Assembly (NCBI RefSeq): GCF_000092025.1
Contig: NC_003063.2
Coordinates: 682,001 to 746,000 of the forward strand
Direction: 5' to 3'
From: Agrobacterium fabrum str. C58
Lineage (GTDB): Bacteria > Pseudomonadota > Alphaproteobacteria > Rhizobiales > Rhizobiaceae
Length of the DNA stretch: 64,000 nucleotides
Shown here piece after piece: positions 25,492 to 34,057 of the stretch; position 1 is the first letter of the stretch; every line of letters begins with the position of its first letter. Below the pieces are notes generated by a model. The model ran no database searches. It was not told where the DNA came from and saw only the letters and a program-made list of their open reading frames with translations. A program made the position numbers and the translations under genes.

Positions 25492-26577
25492 ATGCACGAT
25501 CGCCGAAATAGAGGTCAAGTTTTACTGACCGCGTTGGAATGTGCAGAGCAGGTCGGTGTTAGCATTCGAGCACTTCGGCTCTACGAGCAATATGGCCTGA
25601 TCTCCCCGCGCCGTACCTCCAAGCAATGGCGACTATACGGCAGCACCGAGATCGTTCGCCTGAATGAAATTTTGGCCCTCAAAACCCTCGGCCTTAGCCT
25701 GCGCGATATAGCAAAGCTTCTGGAAGGACAGGTCGCTGATTTGGAGCAAGCACTTTCATTGCAGCGCGAAGCTTTAGCAAACTCGAAGGACCGTGCCATA
25801 CGAGGGTTGCAGGTGATCGAAAGTCTGCAATCGAAGATTCGATCCGGAGGCACACCGTCGATTGATGATCTTACCAATCTGGCAAGGGAAACTCATATGA
25901 CTGAGACTTCTAAGGATACCGCAGCCTGGCGTCGATACGAACAGATGCGTCCGAGAGAGGAGGTTCCGATCAATGCGGACCTCCTCGACACCTTTTCGGG
26001 TGCCTACGCGACTGCCGACGGAACGCTTTCAATTGTCACCAATCACGGCGGCCAACTTGCCTACAGGATTGTAGGTCAGTCCGACATCGACATATTTCCA
26101 GAGGCCGAAACCGAATTTTTTATGAAGGTTCTGCCGGTTCAAATAAAGTTCTGCCGCGACCACGATGGCAGGATCGATGGTCTTGTTCACCATCAGAACG
26201 GGTTCGAGGATCACGCCCGAAAGGTTGCCGTAGACCCGATACTCCGTATCGAGGTTGAGATTCAGCAGCGAATCCGAGATCAGAAGTCAATGCCAGGGAG
26301 TGAAGACATCCTGCGCCGCCTGATTGAGGAGCATGCGCGGGGGGAACCCGACCTTGACGGTATGGCACCAGCATTGGCGGCGCTCGCAATCGAGCAAAAA
26401 GACTTTATCCAAAGCGAGCTGGAGAAAGCTGGCTCCTTAAAAGCCCTGTCGTTTAAAGGCGTTCAGCAAGGCCTCGATATTTATGAGGTCGGGTTTGAAA
26501 ATGCGAAAATAGAATGGGGTTTCGCAGTCACGTATCGGGGCAAAGTCAGCCACCTCTATTTGCGTCCAGCTCTGTAA
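25492..26577 (+). CDS. MerR-family transcriptional regulator with C-terminal effector domains
   Basis: 361 residues from ATG 25492 (AAGGAG seven bases upstream; the TTG three bases earlier is rejected). The N-terminal winged helix reads LTALECAEQVGVSIRALRLYEQYGLISPRRTSKQWRLYG, then the dimerisation coiled coil LGLSLRDIAKLLEGQ...LQREALAN. After about residue 160 comes a beta-rich domain resembling the DUF3471-like barrel (FSGAYATADGTLSIVTNHGGQLAYRI) and a C-terminal domain of unknown kind ending VTYRGKVSHLYLRPAL. It probably binds a small ligand and controls a nearby promoter; the neighbours give no clear target. Confidence 0.85.
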   Translation: MHDRRNRGQVLLTALECAEQVGVSIRALRLYEQYGLISPRRTSKQWRLYGSTEIVRLNEILALKTLGLSLRDIAKLLEGQVADLEQALSLQREALANSKDRAIRGLQVIESLQSKIRSGGTPSIDDLTNLARETHMTETSKDTAAWRRYEQMRPREEVPINADLLDTFSGAYATADGTLSIVTNHGGQLAYRIVGQSDIDIFPEAETEFFMKVLPVQIKFCRDHDGRIDGLVHHQNGFEDHARKVAVDPILRIEVEIQQRIRDQKSMPGSEDILRRLIEEHARGEPDLDGMAPALAALAIEQKDFIQSELEKAGSLKALSFKGVQQGLDIYEVGFENAKIEWGFAVTYRGKVSHLYLRPAL

Positions 26578-26743
26578 CGGCGAACCCCGTCGCAGAAATG
26601 CGAACTTTCACAACAGATTTGCCGCAGCTGAAATCAAAAAGGGAATTTCTGTCGCAGAACTCGGTCGCAAAACTCAGAGTTTCGCGGCCGAGTTCTGCGA
26701 CGGCGTACGTCCCCAATGGGCCAAATGCAGCCTTGGCGGCAAT

Positions 26744-26909
26744 GCGCCAAAAGCTAACATGGTGCGGGTTGCTCTCGATCAGGAAGCGAACCACACGGTG
26801 CGAGTCATGGTGATCGTAGATCGTTCGCACTACGCGGGATAGCGGCTGGTTACCGTACGTGATTCCGCAGGCTCGCCAAGGCTTCTACGACGCGATCACG
26901 AGCGGCCGC
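26744..26909. repeat. 166-bp direct repeat, copy A
   Basis: Matches 27947-28112 base for base except for about nine differences, with equal length and no gaps. It begins gcgccaaaagct and ends gatcacgagcggccgc. The two copies have the same orientation and lie on either side of the Tat-signal DUF6892-like gene at 27086-27808. Confidence 0.9.
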
Positions 26910-27116
26910 TTCTATTCGTCAATCGATTTCTGGTTCATTGATGACCGCCAAAACCAAGAAGTCATCATCGCGCTCAGCACAAATAGAAGGCATCAACCCA
27001 AATCTTTTGTTGAGGTCGCTTTCGATGCCCTTGTTGATGGTCCGTTTGGCGGCGTCAATTTTCGAAAGCGCACCGACGATCACAGTTATTGGTATACGGC
27101 GCGGTTCTCATCGTAA
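26859..27116 (+). CDS. Short orphan frame overlapping repeat copy A
   Basis: An 85-codon frame from GTG 26859 reading VIPQARQGFYDAITSGRFYS, FWFIDDRQNQEVIIALSTN and PFGGVNFRKRTDDHSYWYTA. The first 17 codons lie in the repeat, and repeat copy B has the same start but stops at once after TSGR. The composition looks protein-like, possibly the C-terminal part of a lost gene. Its 3' end overlaps the minus-strand gene by 31 bases. Low certainty. Confidence 0.3.
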   Translation: MIPQARQGFYDAITSGRFYSSIDFWFIDDRQNQEVIIALSTNRRHQPKSFVEVAFDALVDGPFGGVNFRKRTDDHSYWYTARFSS

Positions 27117-27808
27117 CTGGATACCCAATGGACCCAGACAGAGATTCCCCTGGCCTTCAACACTTCCATTACCTGTCGATTGGGATGCCCCGGCGTCGTA
27201 ACATCTGCGTAAAGCTGGTCGTCGAGGACACGGACGCTTCGTAGACCGGGCATGTCGAGCAGAGCCGGGATGTTCTCTAACGCGATCCCTGCATTGATGG
27301 TCTCGATCTTGAATGGCGGCAGGAGGTCACGAAGGTCCACAGTCCCGATCATCGACGTTAAATCAAGACTCTTGATGTTCGGGCAGTGCTTGATCCCGGC
27401 AAGGCTGTTGATGTCAAAGATACCGTCCTCTCCATCCCAGAAGAACCAGACATATCGATAGATGGAACTGCCTCCATCCAGAACAAGCTCGTCGATCTGA
27501 TTCAGTAGGTCGGTCGAGAGAGGGTAGCGATCCAGGTAGGCTCGAACTGCGGGAATGGGCTTGTAGCCTTCGTTCTCAAGATCGACGGGCCGCCCAAGAA
27601 CATGCTCGGCAAGCTGTTGTGGAGTTCCGAGATCGATCATTTGTTTGTCAATCAGGCTGGATAGGATCGCAAGCTTCAGATTAGGATCACCGAACGGCGC
27701 ACCCGAGATATCTCCAGGCGCAGGGTAGCGTGATCCAGTAGCCATCCGCGACCATCCAAGAGTTGCGAGAATACCTCCCGCGGCCACGAAATCACGTCGT
27801 TTCAGCAT
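27086..27808 (-). CDS. Tat-signal protein with DUF6892-like domain
   Basis: 240 residues. The N-terminus MLKRRDFVAAGGILATLGW has a twin-arginine motif (RRDF) followed by a hydrophobic stretch, so export by Tat is likely. From about residue 37 the sequence (DPNLKLAILSSLIDKQMIDL, ENEGYKPIPAVRAYLDRYPL, LDGGSSIYRYVWFFWDGEDG, CPNIKSLDL) aligns by eye with the C-terminal domain of the 536-residue protein at 28360-29970, a family I believe is catalogued as DUF6892. A leucine-rich segment follows (IPALLDMPGLRSVRVLD). Function unknown; immunity-type or sensor roles are possible. Confidence 0.6.
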   Translation of the reverse strand: MLKRRDFVAAGGILATLGWSRMATGSRYPAPGDISGAPFGDPNLKLAILSSLIDKQMIDLGTPQQLAEHVLGRPVDLENEGYKPIPAVRAYLDRYPLSTDLLNQIDELVLDGGSSIYRYVWFFWDGEDGIFDINSLAGIKHCPNIKSLDLTSMIGTVDLRDLLPPFKIETINAGIALENIPALLDMPGLRSVRVLDDQLYADVTTPGHPNRQVMEVLKARGISVWVHWVSSYDENRAVYQ

Positions 27809-28359
27809 AAATGTGCTATATCTCCATGAAATTGAGCCGTTTTACCGCGCTGACCTGCTTCAATAGCAGGTTTACCGAAAGTAGCCTACACTGACTCAGC
27901 GCGAGATCGGTGTCCGGAATGGGCCGACGGCCGTCATGGGCCTGAAGCGCCAAAAGCTGACATGGTGCGGGTTGCTCTCGATCAGGAAGCGAACCAGACG
28001 GTGCGAGTCATGGTGATCGTGGATCGTTCGCACTACGCGGGTTAGCGGTTGGTTACCCCATGTGATTCCGCAGGCTCGCCAAGGCTTCTACGACGCGATC
28101 ACTAGCGGCCGCGTCTAACGGAAGGATAGGGCGAGGAGGTTCAAGGTATGCAAAAGGAAACGTCGTCATCCAGGCATGAGGCTGATGCGGTGTCGCTGGC
28201 CGACACTCGACCTATCGTTGATCTCGCAACTTCTTTACTCTTGATGGCTCAAAGCGCTTCGGGGTAGGTTTGCGTCCAATAGGACCGCTTATTGTGTGGG
28301 GAACTGCCTGATGCAGTGCCATGTCTTTCAAATCAGTTCGAAATCGATTGTGAGCAGAT
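27809..28359. other. Intergenic region holding repeat copy B
   Basis: Apart from the 166-bp repeat there is no supported gene. It serves as the upstream region of two divergently transcribed, homologous genes (27808 minus, 28360 plus). Confidence 0.5.
27947..28112. repeat. 166-bp direct repeat, copy B
   Basis: Second copy of the repeat at 26744-26909, about 95% identical by direct comparison. Differences fall mostly in the middle (taccccatgtg versus taccgtacgtg). It carries only the first codons (IPQARQGFYDAITSGR) of the frame seen downstream of copy A. Confidence 0.9.
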
Positions 28360-29970
28360 ATGACGTTTGAAGAAAGCCTGGATTTTCTCGATTCTTATGA
28401 GCCAGACGATTATCGATCCCTAAAAACCGCCCAGGAAAACTGGAAATCACTGATCAGCGAAGATCGTGGCAACGTAGAACGACTCTACGATATCTACTTT
28501 GCGACGATCAAAAGTTTCCTCGGTGAGAGTGACGCTTTGGCTCTAACCGGTGTGAAAGCTTATAATTTCATTCTTGCATTTTCAGGCACGACAACTGTCG
28601 CCAGCCATGGCGGCAAAGAAGAAGCGTGGCGCATTCTCAATGAGCGGCACGCCCAACATCTCGACCTTCTGCGACGCGCGATCGAACGACCTAATAGTGT
28701 CGTCAGTGAAAAATTCAGCAGGACAAAAACGGGAACCTGGGCTGATATCGTTACATCGATGCTCGACCTTTATTATTGGCATAAGCCTTATAGCAACCAC
28801 GACGAAACGCTCAGAATCGAAGCAGCCATGCTCGTTCCCAAGATCTACCGGGCGTTCCCGGGGCATAAGAGTTTTCTCCTGCCCGACCACTTGATGCTGC
28901 ATCCAGATGCAATCCGCGAAGCTGGTGACCTGATCCGGTTCTACATCCTGGAAAAAGGCCAGCACGAAGCCCCTCTGCTTGTGGACCTTGCTTACGATAT
29001 GTTCGGGTTCCACTCCGACAAAGGCAAGCCGGCGCACGCCCAATCGGCCGCAATTCTGCAACATGCTCTCAGCGACCCATCTTCCTGGATGGAACAACAA
29101 CTCGAACAGTTTCTGGAGCAGGTCGTTTTTACGCCTCTGGATATCCAGACATATTCGCAACAAGAGGCTGAAGCTCTCCTGCAATCGACCATCGCCAATT
29201 ACGAACGTCTGCTGCGGGAAAATAAATATGAAAGTCATCTCGGCACGTCAGCACAAACCTACCGCGAACGCGACGAAAAAACCCTTCAGGCGCATCGCGC
29301 AACCCTCAACTTGATCCAGAGTGATTTCGACGCCTGGAATAGAAAACGTCGCGACAAGGCGGTGCAGCGGCTTGCCGTTTCTGCAACAACCCGCAAGGCG
29401 TTCAAGGTTATCGAAACGAAGCTCCCTGCCCCTTATGCTGAGCGCATTAGCGCGCTTCTCAAAGAGGCCGGAAACTATTCAAGCCGTCCGAAACTTTACC
29501 CCCCGCACAAGCCATCCGAAAATCGGTTCAAGGACATTGGCTTGAAGCTGTTGGTCATCGAAGAGCTTATGTACCGGCAGAAAGTGCTCAAGCCGCAATT
29601 CGATATCCACCTGTTTGCGAAGGAATATGAGAAGCGGGAAATTTCGGTTGAGATTGACGGCTACGAGATCATCCCGGAGGTCGAGACCTACTTCAAAAAT
29701 CTGCCCATATCGGACGAGCTGCTGGCCAAGGTCGAAACGCTGCGCCAATCCAGCGGATTGGACGGTGGGTCCGAGTTTATCTATCACCTCTACCCATTCT
29801 GGGACCCCGGTAGTGGCGATAAAGCCATTCCCGTCAGCAACAAGGCGATTATTGATCTGGAGCTTTTGCCAAACCTGAAATTGATCAGTGGACTGGAAAA
29901 CAGCAAGCCCACCCCAAAGCTGCTGAAGGCGCTTGCTGCGCGCGACATCAAGGTTTCGACCGAGGAGTAG
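28360..29970 (+). CDS. Large uncharacterised protein with C-terminal DUF6892-like domain
   Basis: 536 residues without signal peptide. Residues 1-380 are predominantly helical, with repeated Leu/Trp/Tyr-rich helices (WRILNERHAQHLDLLRRAIE, MLHPDAIREAGDLIRFYILE, YSQQEAEALLQSTIANYERLL), perhaps an alpha-solenoid. Residues about 385-536 match the exported neighbour: FKDIGLKLLVIEELMYRQ, GYEIIPEVETYFKNLPIS, SSGLDGGSEFIYHLYPFWDPG and LELLPNLKLISGL. The two genes thus share one domain in different architectures and are divergently arranged around a repeat, a layout seen in duplicated immunity genes and polymorphic loci. No toxin motif was found. Confidence 0.65.
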   Translation: MTFEESLDFLDSYEPDDYRSLKTAQENWKSLISEDRGNVERLYDIYFATIKSFLGESDALALTGVKAYNFILAFSGTTTVASHGGKEEAWRILNERHAQHLDLLRRAIERPNSVVSEKFSRTKTGTWADIVTSMLDLYYWHKPYSNHDETLRIEAAMLVPKIYRAFPGHKSFLLPDHLMLHPDAIREAGDLIRFYILEKGQHEAPLLVDLAYDMFGFHSDKGKPAHAQSAAILQHALSDPSSWMEQQLEQFLEQVVFTPLDIQTYSQQEAEALLQSTIANYERLLRENKYESHLGTSAQTYRERDEKTLQAHRATLNLIQSDFDAWNRKRRDKAVQRLAVSATTRKAFKVIETKLPAPYAERISALLKEAGNYSSRPKLYPPHKPSENRFKDIGLKLLVIEELMYRQKVLKPQFDIHLFAKEYEKREISVEIDGYEIIPEVETYFKNLPISDELLAKVETLRQSSGLDGGSEFIYHLYPFWDPGSGDKAIPVSNKAIIDLELLPNLKLISGLENSKPTPKLLKALAARDIKVSTEE

Positions 29971-30196
29971 CCTGTTGAGCAGGATCTCGAAGTAAGAGCA
30001 CTCGACCAACGATGACATTGCTATCGTGATGCTGAACCAGTTGCGCTTTGAACCCACGTGGTGGACGCGCGCAGTATTCTGAATATTTAAAAATTGCGGC
30101 ACTCATTCTGGCGCGCGTTGTATAGCAACTTCGGCTGCTTTGAGCCGGATGCCGTCATGACGTCAATGCCCCAACAGCGGTCATGACCCGCGCTAC

Positions 30197-30619
30197 TTAC
30201 TTCGTCGCGACGGCTGTTTCAGCGATCTGTGCTAGCGTTGTTTCCGAGTAGGCCGTTCTCAACGCAGCTTCAGCCAAGCAATGCGCACGTTCGAGGACGG
30301 CGTTCGAAGCGCGTTCGACGGGGCAATTTGGATGGTCTTTCGACAATGGTGCGGGGAGCATTTGACCTTCGACCAAAGCACGCTGAACATCAAGCACAGT
30401 GATCTGATCAAGCGAACGGATCAGCTTCCACCCGCCTCCGCGGCCACCTTCCGATACTACGATGCCGCTCTCGCGGAGGGCTCCGAGAGTGCGGCGAACG
30501 ACCACTGGGTTTGTGTTCAGCATCTGCGCAATCCGCTCAGATGTCTCCCTGCCTCCTAGCAGCCCCATGTGGACCAGCACGTGTAGCATCCTTGCAAGAC
30601 GACCATCGGTCTTCATCAT
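30197..30619 (-). CDS. Rrf2-family transcriptional regulator (YwnA-like)
   Basis: 140 residues from ATG 30619 (MMKTDGRLARMLHVLVHMGLL), preceded by an AGAAAG ribosome site; the frame from 30679 is longer but would run over its own operator. ETSERIAQMLNTNPVVVRRTLGALRESGIVVSEGGRGGGW is the winged helix of Rrf2 proteins. It lacks the three-cysteine Fe-S cluster motif of IscR/RirA/NsrR, having a single Cys (HPNCPVE), so it probably senses something other than Fe-S status, for example electrophiles or thiol oxidation. It is divergent from an alpha/beta hydrolase gene, and two matching palindromes lie between them. Confidence 0.88.
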   Translation of the reverse strand: MMKTDGRLARMLHVLVHMGLLGGRETSERIAQMLNTNPVVVRRTLGALRESGIVVSEGGRGGGWKLIRSLDQITVLDVQRALVEGQMLPAPLSKDHPNCPVERASNAVLERAHCLAEAALRTAYSETTLAQIAETAVATK

Positions 30620-30628
30620 CAATCTTTC

Positions 30629-30647
30629 TGCAACAATTTTTGTTACG
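30629..30647. promoter_or_regulatory. Second, imperfect operator for the Rrf2-type regulator
   Basis: tgcaaca-attt t-TGTTACG keeps five of seven positions of the left arm and the full right arm of the perfect palindrome at 30672-30690, with the same 5-base spacer. It lies 10-28 bases ahead of the regulator start, a position for autorepression. Confidence 0.5.
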
Positions 30648-30671
30648 GTATCTTGACCGCCACAATCAATG

Positions 30672-30690
30672 CGTAACATATATTGTTACG
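30672..30690. promoter_or_regulatory. Palindromic operator between Rrf2 regulator and hydrolase
   Basis: CGTAACATATATTGTTACG consists of perfect 7-bp inverted arms (CGTAACA/TGTTACG) around TATAT. It lies in the 90-base divergent promoter, 20 bases before the hydrolase start and 53 before the regulator start, as expected for an operator controlling both genes. Confidence 0.7.
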
Positions 30691-30709
30691 AAAAACGAGG
30701 CAAGTCAGT

Positions 30710-31765
30710 ATGCTTCGTAGAACCTTCATCGCCCTGGCACCGCAACTCGTTGTCTACGGTTCCGTCAAACGGGCATTAAGTCATGAGGCTCCTATGAAAG
30801 ACACTATCATTTCGACAGCTACGATCAGCATAAGCCTCATTGAGGCTGGACAAGGTCCGCTGGTCTTGCTCTGCCACGGCTTTCCTGAAACCAAATATGC
30901 TTGGCGACACCAGATCGAGGCATTCGCGCGCGCAGGCTACCGTGTCGTTGCGCCCGACATGAGAGGGTATGGGAAGACAGAAGCTCCGGAGCGTCCAGAC
31001 CAATACACCGTTTTCCACACGGTAGGCGACCTTGTGGCACTTCTCGATGCTCTCGGCGAACAGCAAGCGGTCGTGGTCGGGCATGACTGGGGCGCAACAG
31101 TGGCGTGGCAGGCTGCACTCATGCGGCCTGACAGGTTCCGTGCCGTCGTTGCCTTGAGCGTGCCGATGATGGGTCTGCCGCCTATGCCTCCTTCGCGGAT
31201 ATTCCCTCAGGATGACAAAAGCTTGTTCTACACGCTTTATTTTCAAGACCCTGATGGAGCCGAAGCCGAGTTCGGCCGGGATGTCGCCCTGACGTTACGC
31301 AAGCTGATCTTCGCGGCAAGCGGCGAAGCCGGTCCCCGCTTGCCCGGTGACAGTACCCCCAATCCTTTCGGCATGGTCTCGCGGTCCATGGGGCTGTTAG
31401 AAAGCCTGCCGGAGCCCGCTGCGCTGCCAGATTGGTTGCCCGCCCCCGACTTCGACCGCATGGTCCGGGACTTCCAGGCATCAGGCTTCCGAGGCGGTTT
31501 GAACTACTACCGAAACCTCGATCGGAACTGGGAACTGCAGCGTCTCGCCGCTGGCCTGAAGATCACGGTTCCTGCGCTGTTTATGATCGGCGAAAGGGAC
31601 ACTGGTCTCAGCATGCCGGGAATGGATCAGATCATTGCGGAAATGCCGACGCTTGTTCCCGATCTCCGCGGATTGCATACCATTCCTGGGGCGGGCCATT
31701 GGCTTCAGCAAGAGAGGCCAAAAGAGGTCTCGACGGCGATTTTGAGGTTTGTGGAAAGCGCCTAA
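30710..31765 (+). CDS. Alpha/beta hydrolase, epoxide-hydrolase-like
   Basis: 351 residues. LLCHGFPETKYAWRHQI gives the HGFPE oxyanion motif, DMRGYGKTEAP follows, and VVVGHDWGATVAWQAAL has Asp as nucleophile in the G-x-D-x-G elbow, the signature of epoxide hydrolases and haloalkane-dehalogenase-like enzymes. The C-terminal GAGHWLQQERPKEV carries the catalytic His. The N-terminal 30 residues (MLRRTFIALAPQLVVYGSV) may be a signal or tail; a shorter start at MKDTIIS is possible. Likely controlled by the divergent Rrf2 regulator, suggesting detoxification of a reactive compound. Confidence 0.85.
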   Translation: MLRRTFIALAPQLVVYGSVKRALSHEAPMKDTIISTATISISLIEAGQGPLVLLCHGFPETKYAWRHQIEAFARAGYRVVAPDMRGYGKTEAPERPDQYTVFHTVGDLVALLDALGEQQAVVVGHDWGATVAWQAALMRPDRFRAVVALSVPMMGLPPMPPSRIFPQDDKSLFYTLYFQDPDGAEAEFGRDVALTLRKLIFAASGEAGPRLPGDSTPNPFGMVSRSMGLLESLPEPAALPDWLPAPDFDRMVRDFQASGFRGGLNYYRNLDRNWELQRLAAGLKITVPALFMIGERDTGLSMPGMDQIIAEMPTLVPDLRGLHTIPGAGHWLQQERPKEVSTAILRFVESA

Positions 31766-31982
31766 GGGACCAAGTTGGTGCTCTATGACGGTAATAAGAT
31801 GTCCGCAATGGGCCAACTGATGTCATGACGACGATCTGTTTCGCGCAAGACGTTACGAAATCGATGATCGAGGCTTATCGCTGACTTGAACCACGGGCGG
31901 CGCTGGGAACTGCGGGCAAGTTAGTCCCTCGACTCATTTCCAGGACAAGCCGCCGGAAGGGCCGTCCTAATGAGGTTGCGTT

Positions 31983-32010
31983 GGAGGTCAGCGACTACTC
32001 GCTGACCTCC
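31983..32010. terminator. Perfect 12-bp hairpin downstream of the SDR gene
   Basis: GGAGGTCAGCGA and TCGCTGACCTCC pair perfectly around a CTAC loop, 28 bases after the SDR stop (minus strand). There is no T-run on either side, so it is a strong transcript-ending or stabilising hairpin but not a classical intrinsic terminator. Confidence 0.55.
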
Positions 32011-32037
32011 ACGAGAGTGGACCTCCGGAAAAGAAAC

Positions 32038-32784
32038 CTAACGCCCTGCATCAATGATCATCCCACCGTCAGGCGTCAGGCTATACCCAGTGATGAACTG
32101 TGCATCTTTGCTGGCAAGGAACAGCACCACGGGAGCGATGTCGTCTTCGGGAGAGCCATGCCGGGCAAGCGCGTTGGCCGGAGCTGGAATATTGGCAGCC
32201 GCCGCACCCCAGGTATCGGCAATCGGCAGGACGTTGTTGACGGTAATCTTGTCAGCACCCCATTCACGGGCTGCAACCCGTGTCAGGGCACGGATTGCCT
32301 CCTTTGCCATGTTGTACGGCGCATATGGCACCATACCCGTAACGCCCGCCATCGAACCGAAATTGATGATACGTCCCTCGCCGCTTGTTTTCAGATGAGG
32401 ATAGGCGGCCTGCATCATCCGTAAAAAGGCGATCGGACCCGTATCGAAATTGCGCTGCAGTTGTTCGACCGATAGATCGAGAACAGACGATTGCACCACT
32501 GAGGGGTCAAAGGCGTTGTTCACAAGGATATCGATGCCGCCCCAGGTCGCCACAACCGTGTCGATCGCTGGCTTGATCGCGTCGGCATCGCTGACATCGA
32601 TCGCAATGCCCAACGCCGTACCGCCCGCAGCTTCTATGTCGGCTACGACCGCGTCAACATTCGCGGGCGTGAGCGAGAGCACCGCGACTTTTGCGCCCTC
32701 CGTGGCGAGGAGTTTGGCGGTGGCGCGGCCGATTCCGCGGCCAGCCCCGGTAACGATCGCAACCTTGCCTTCCAGTCTTTTCAT
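32038..32784 (-). CDS. Short-chain dehydrogenase/reductase (3-oxoacyl-ACP reductase-like)
   Basis: 248-residue classical SDR: cofactor loop VTGAGRGIGRATA, NNAFD, catalytic Ser in INFGSMAGVTG, YAPYNMAKEAIRAL with the Tyr and Lys, and C-terminal TGYSLTPDGGMIIDAG. It oxidises or reduces a hydroxyl/keto group with NAD(P)H; substrate unknown. It is divergent from the Rrf2 regulator at 33046, which may control it. Confidence 0.9.
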   Translation of the reverse strand: MKRLEGKVAIVTGAGRGIGRATAKLLATEGAKVAVLSLTPANVDAVVADIEAAGGTALGIAIDVSDADAIKPAIDTVVATWGGIDILVNNAFDPSVVQSSVLDLSVEQLQRNFDTGPIAFLRMMQAAYPHLKTSGEGRIINFGSMAGVTGMVPYAPYNMAKEAIRALTRVAAREWGADKITVNNVLPIADTWGAAAANIPAPANALARHGSPEDDIAPVVLFLASKDAQFITGYSLTPDGGMIIDAGR

Positions 32785-33045
32785 GGGGGTTTCCTTTAAG
32801 GTTTACTGGTGGACCACTGCTTCAGGAGCATACGGTGAGGGAACATCGCGAGCGTGGTTTTGCGTCGCGAAGGATGTGGCCAGCAGGATGAGGCCAATGG
32901 CGGCGCGACGGAGGAAACCGACTTTACGACGTCGCTGTCCGTCGCAATATTTTTATATGAAGAAGTCCCAAAGGACGGATGCTGCTCGTCTAAACTACGA
33001 GAGGGAATTTGCACGTTCCGTTTCTTGGTGTGAGGAGAACATCTG

Positions 33046-33504
33046 ATGTATCTGACCAGAGAATCTGAGATCGCAATCGGTATTCTGACCAACTTTGTCC
33101 ATGAGGCGGAGGAAGCCCATACGACCGGGAAGCTCGCTCATCGGCTTGGGGTCACCAAAGATCATGCCGCGAGGGTGGTTGCCATTCTCGTCAGAAACGG
33201 TCTGTTGCAGAGCAGGCGGGGGCGGACCGGCGGGGTCGTTCTCAATGTCGACCCGGAAAGTCTTTCCGTAGGCATGATCCTGCGGGCAACGCAGCCGGTT
33301 CTCGTCCGGCGACCGCGCACGCGCAATGCCAATCCTTCCGGCACGACGGGCGTTTTCCACATGCTGGCGGAAGCAACCTCCGACTATTTCATCGAACTTG
33401 CGGACTCCTGCAAGATTGCCGATGTCGTTCCGACAAAGATCGGCAATTCACAGTGTCGCAGCCGGCGATTGGTGCCACCAGTACCAGTCCCCGGGAGAGA
33501 CTGA
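33046..33504 (+). CDS. Rrf2-family transcriptional regulator
   Basis: 152 residues; the start at 33046 has GAGGAG upstream. MYLTRESEIAIGILTNFVHEA, VTKDHAARVVAILVRNGLLQSRRGRTGGVVL is the Rrf2 winged helix. The region where IscR/RirA carry three cysteines has only scattered Cys (DSCKIAD, SQC), so no Fe-S cluster is predicted. It precedes the panD-like gene by 54 bases on the same strand and is a probable operon partner. It resembles the regulator at 34058-34579 closely in layout (TESEIAIGIL versus RQTEIAFGIL, TKDHAARVV versus TKDHTYQVV), suggesting duplication. Confidence 0.85.
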   Translation: MYLTRESEIAIGILTNFVHEAEEAHTTGKLAHRLGVTKDHAARVVAILVRNGLLQSRRGRTGGVVLNVDPESLSVGMILRATQPVLVRRPRTRNANPSGTTGVFHMLAEATSDYFIELADSCKIADVVPTKIGNSQCRSRRLVPPVPVPGRD

Positions 33505-33558
33505 GGCTGTCAGCCGGTCGAATGCGACAATTTGAAATCATGTTGAGGAGAGTCGCAT

Positions 33559-34026
33559 TTGATACGCATCGTCAGAGCCGAGCTGCACGGCATCACCGTA
33601 ACGGGAGCCGATCTCGATTATCACGGATCCATCACGCTGGATCCCGAGCATTGTGACCTCGCCGGGATCAGACCGCTGGAATTTGTCGACATCTGGAACA
33701 AGCAGAGCGGCGCCAGAATTTCGACCTATGTGATTTTCGGCGAAGCCGGATCGAAATGCTGCATCCTGAACGGCGCTGCGGCGCGTACCTGCCAGCGTGG
33801 CGATCAGGTCATCATATGCTCGTCGTCTTACGTTGAGGAAACGGCGCTTTATGACACCGCTCCGATGGTGCTGACGTTTACGCCGAAAAACGATGTGAAG
33901 GACGTTCTGCGTTATCGCGTCAAGGAAACGGCGCGCCGCCCTTTCGATTTCTTTATCGAAACCCTGCCGCGCGCAGAAAACTCCGATGTGGACGACGGTA
34001 GCGCTGCAGATCGCGCCATTGCCTGA
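33559..34026 (+). CDS. Aspartate 1-decarboxylase (PanD)-like, divergent
   Basis: 155 residues, TTG start with GAGGAG eight bases upstream. The pyruvoyl enzyme PanD self-cleaves at Gly-Ser and decarboxylates aspartate to beta-alanine. Here [11 protein letters not shown] has the Gly23-Ser24 cleavage site, [17 protein letters not shown] keeps the Trp, Arg and Tyr of the active site, and CILNGAAAR the Asn/Ala region. However, Lys9 of the E. coli enzyme is replaced by Glu (RAELH), and a C-terminal extension of about 30 residues is present (typical length is 126). It may make beta-alanine for phosphopantetheine or as a building block, or act on another amino acid. It sits between two Rrf2 genes beside the siderophore-type cluster. 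Confidence 0.75.
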   Translation: MIRIVRAELHGITVTGADLDYHGSITLDPEHCDLAGIRPLEFVDIWNKQSGARISTYVIFGEAGSKCCILNGAAARTCQRGDQVIICSSSYVEETALYDTAPMVLTFTPKNDVKDVLRYRVKETARRPFDFFIETLPRAENSDVDDGSAADRAIA

Positions 34027-34057
34027 AAAGGCGCCGGTGTTCCGTCAATGAGGATGC

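Noticed and set aside
32810..32960. Signal-peptide-like minus-strand stretch (FLRRAAIGLILLATSFATQ) just upstream of the SDR gene
   Set aside because: It ends after about 45 codons and has no start codon before an upstream stop; at most the front end of a lost secreted protein, so not listed as a gene.
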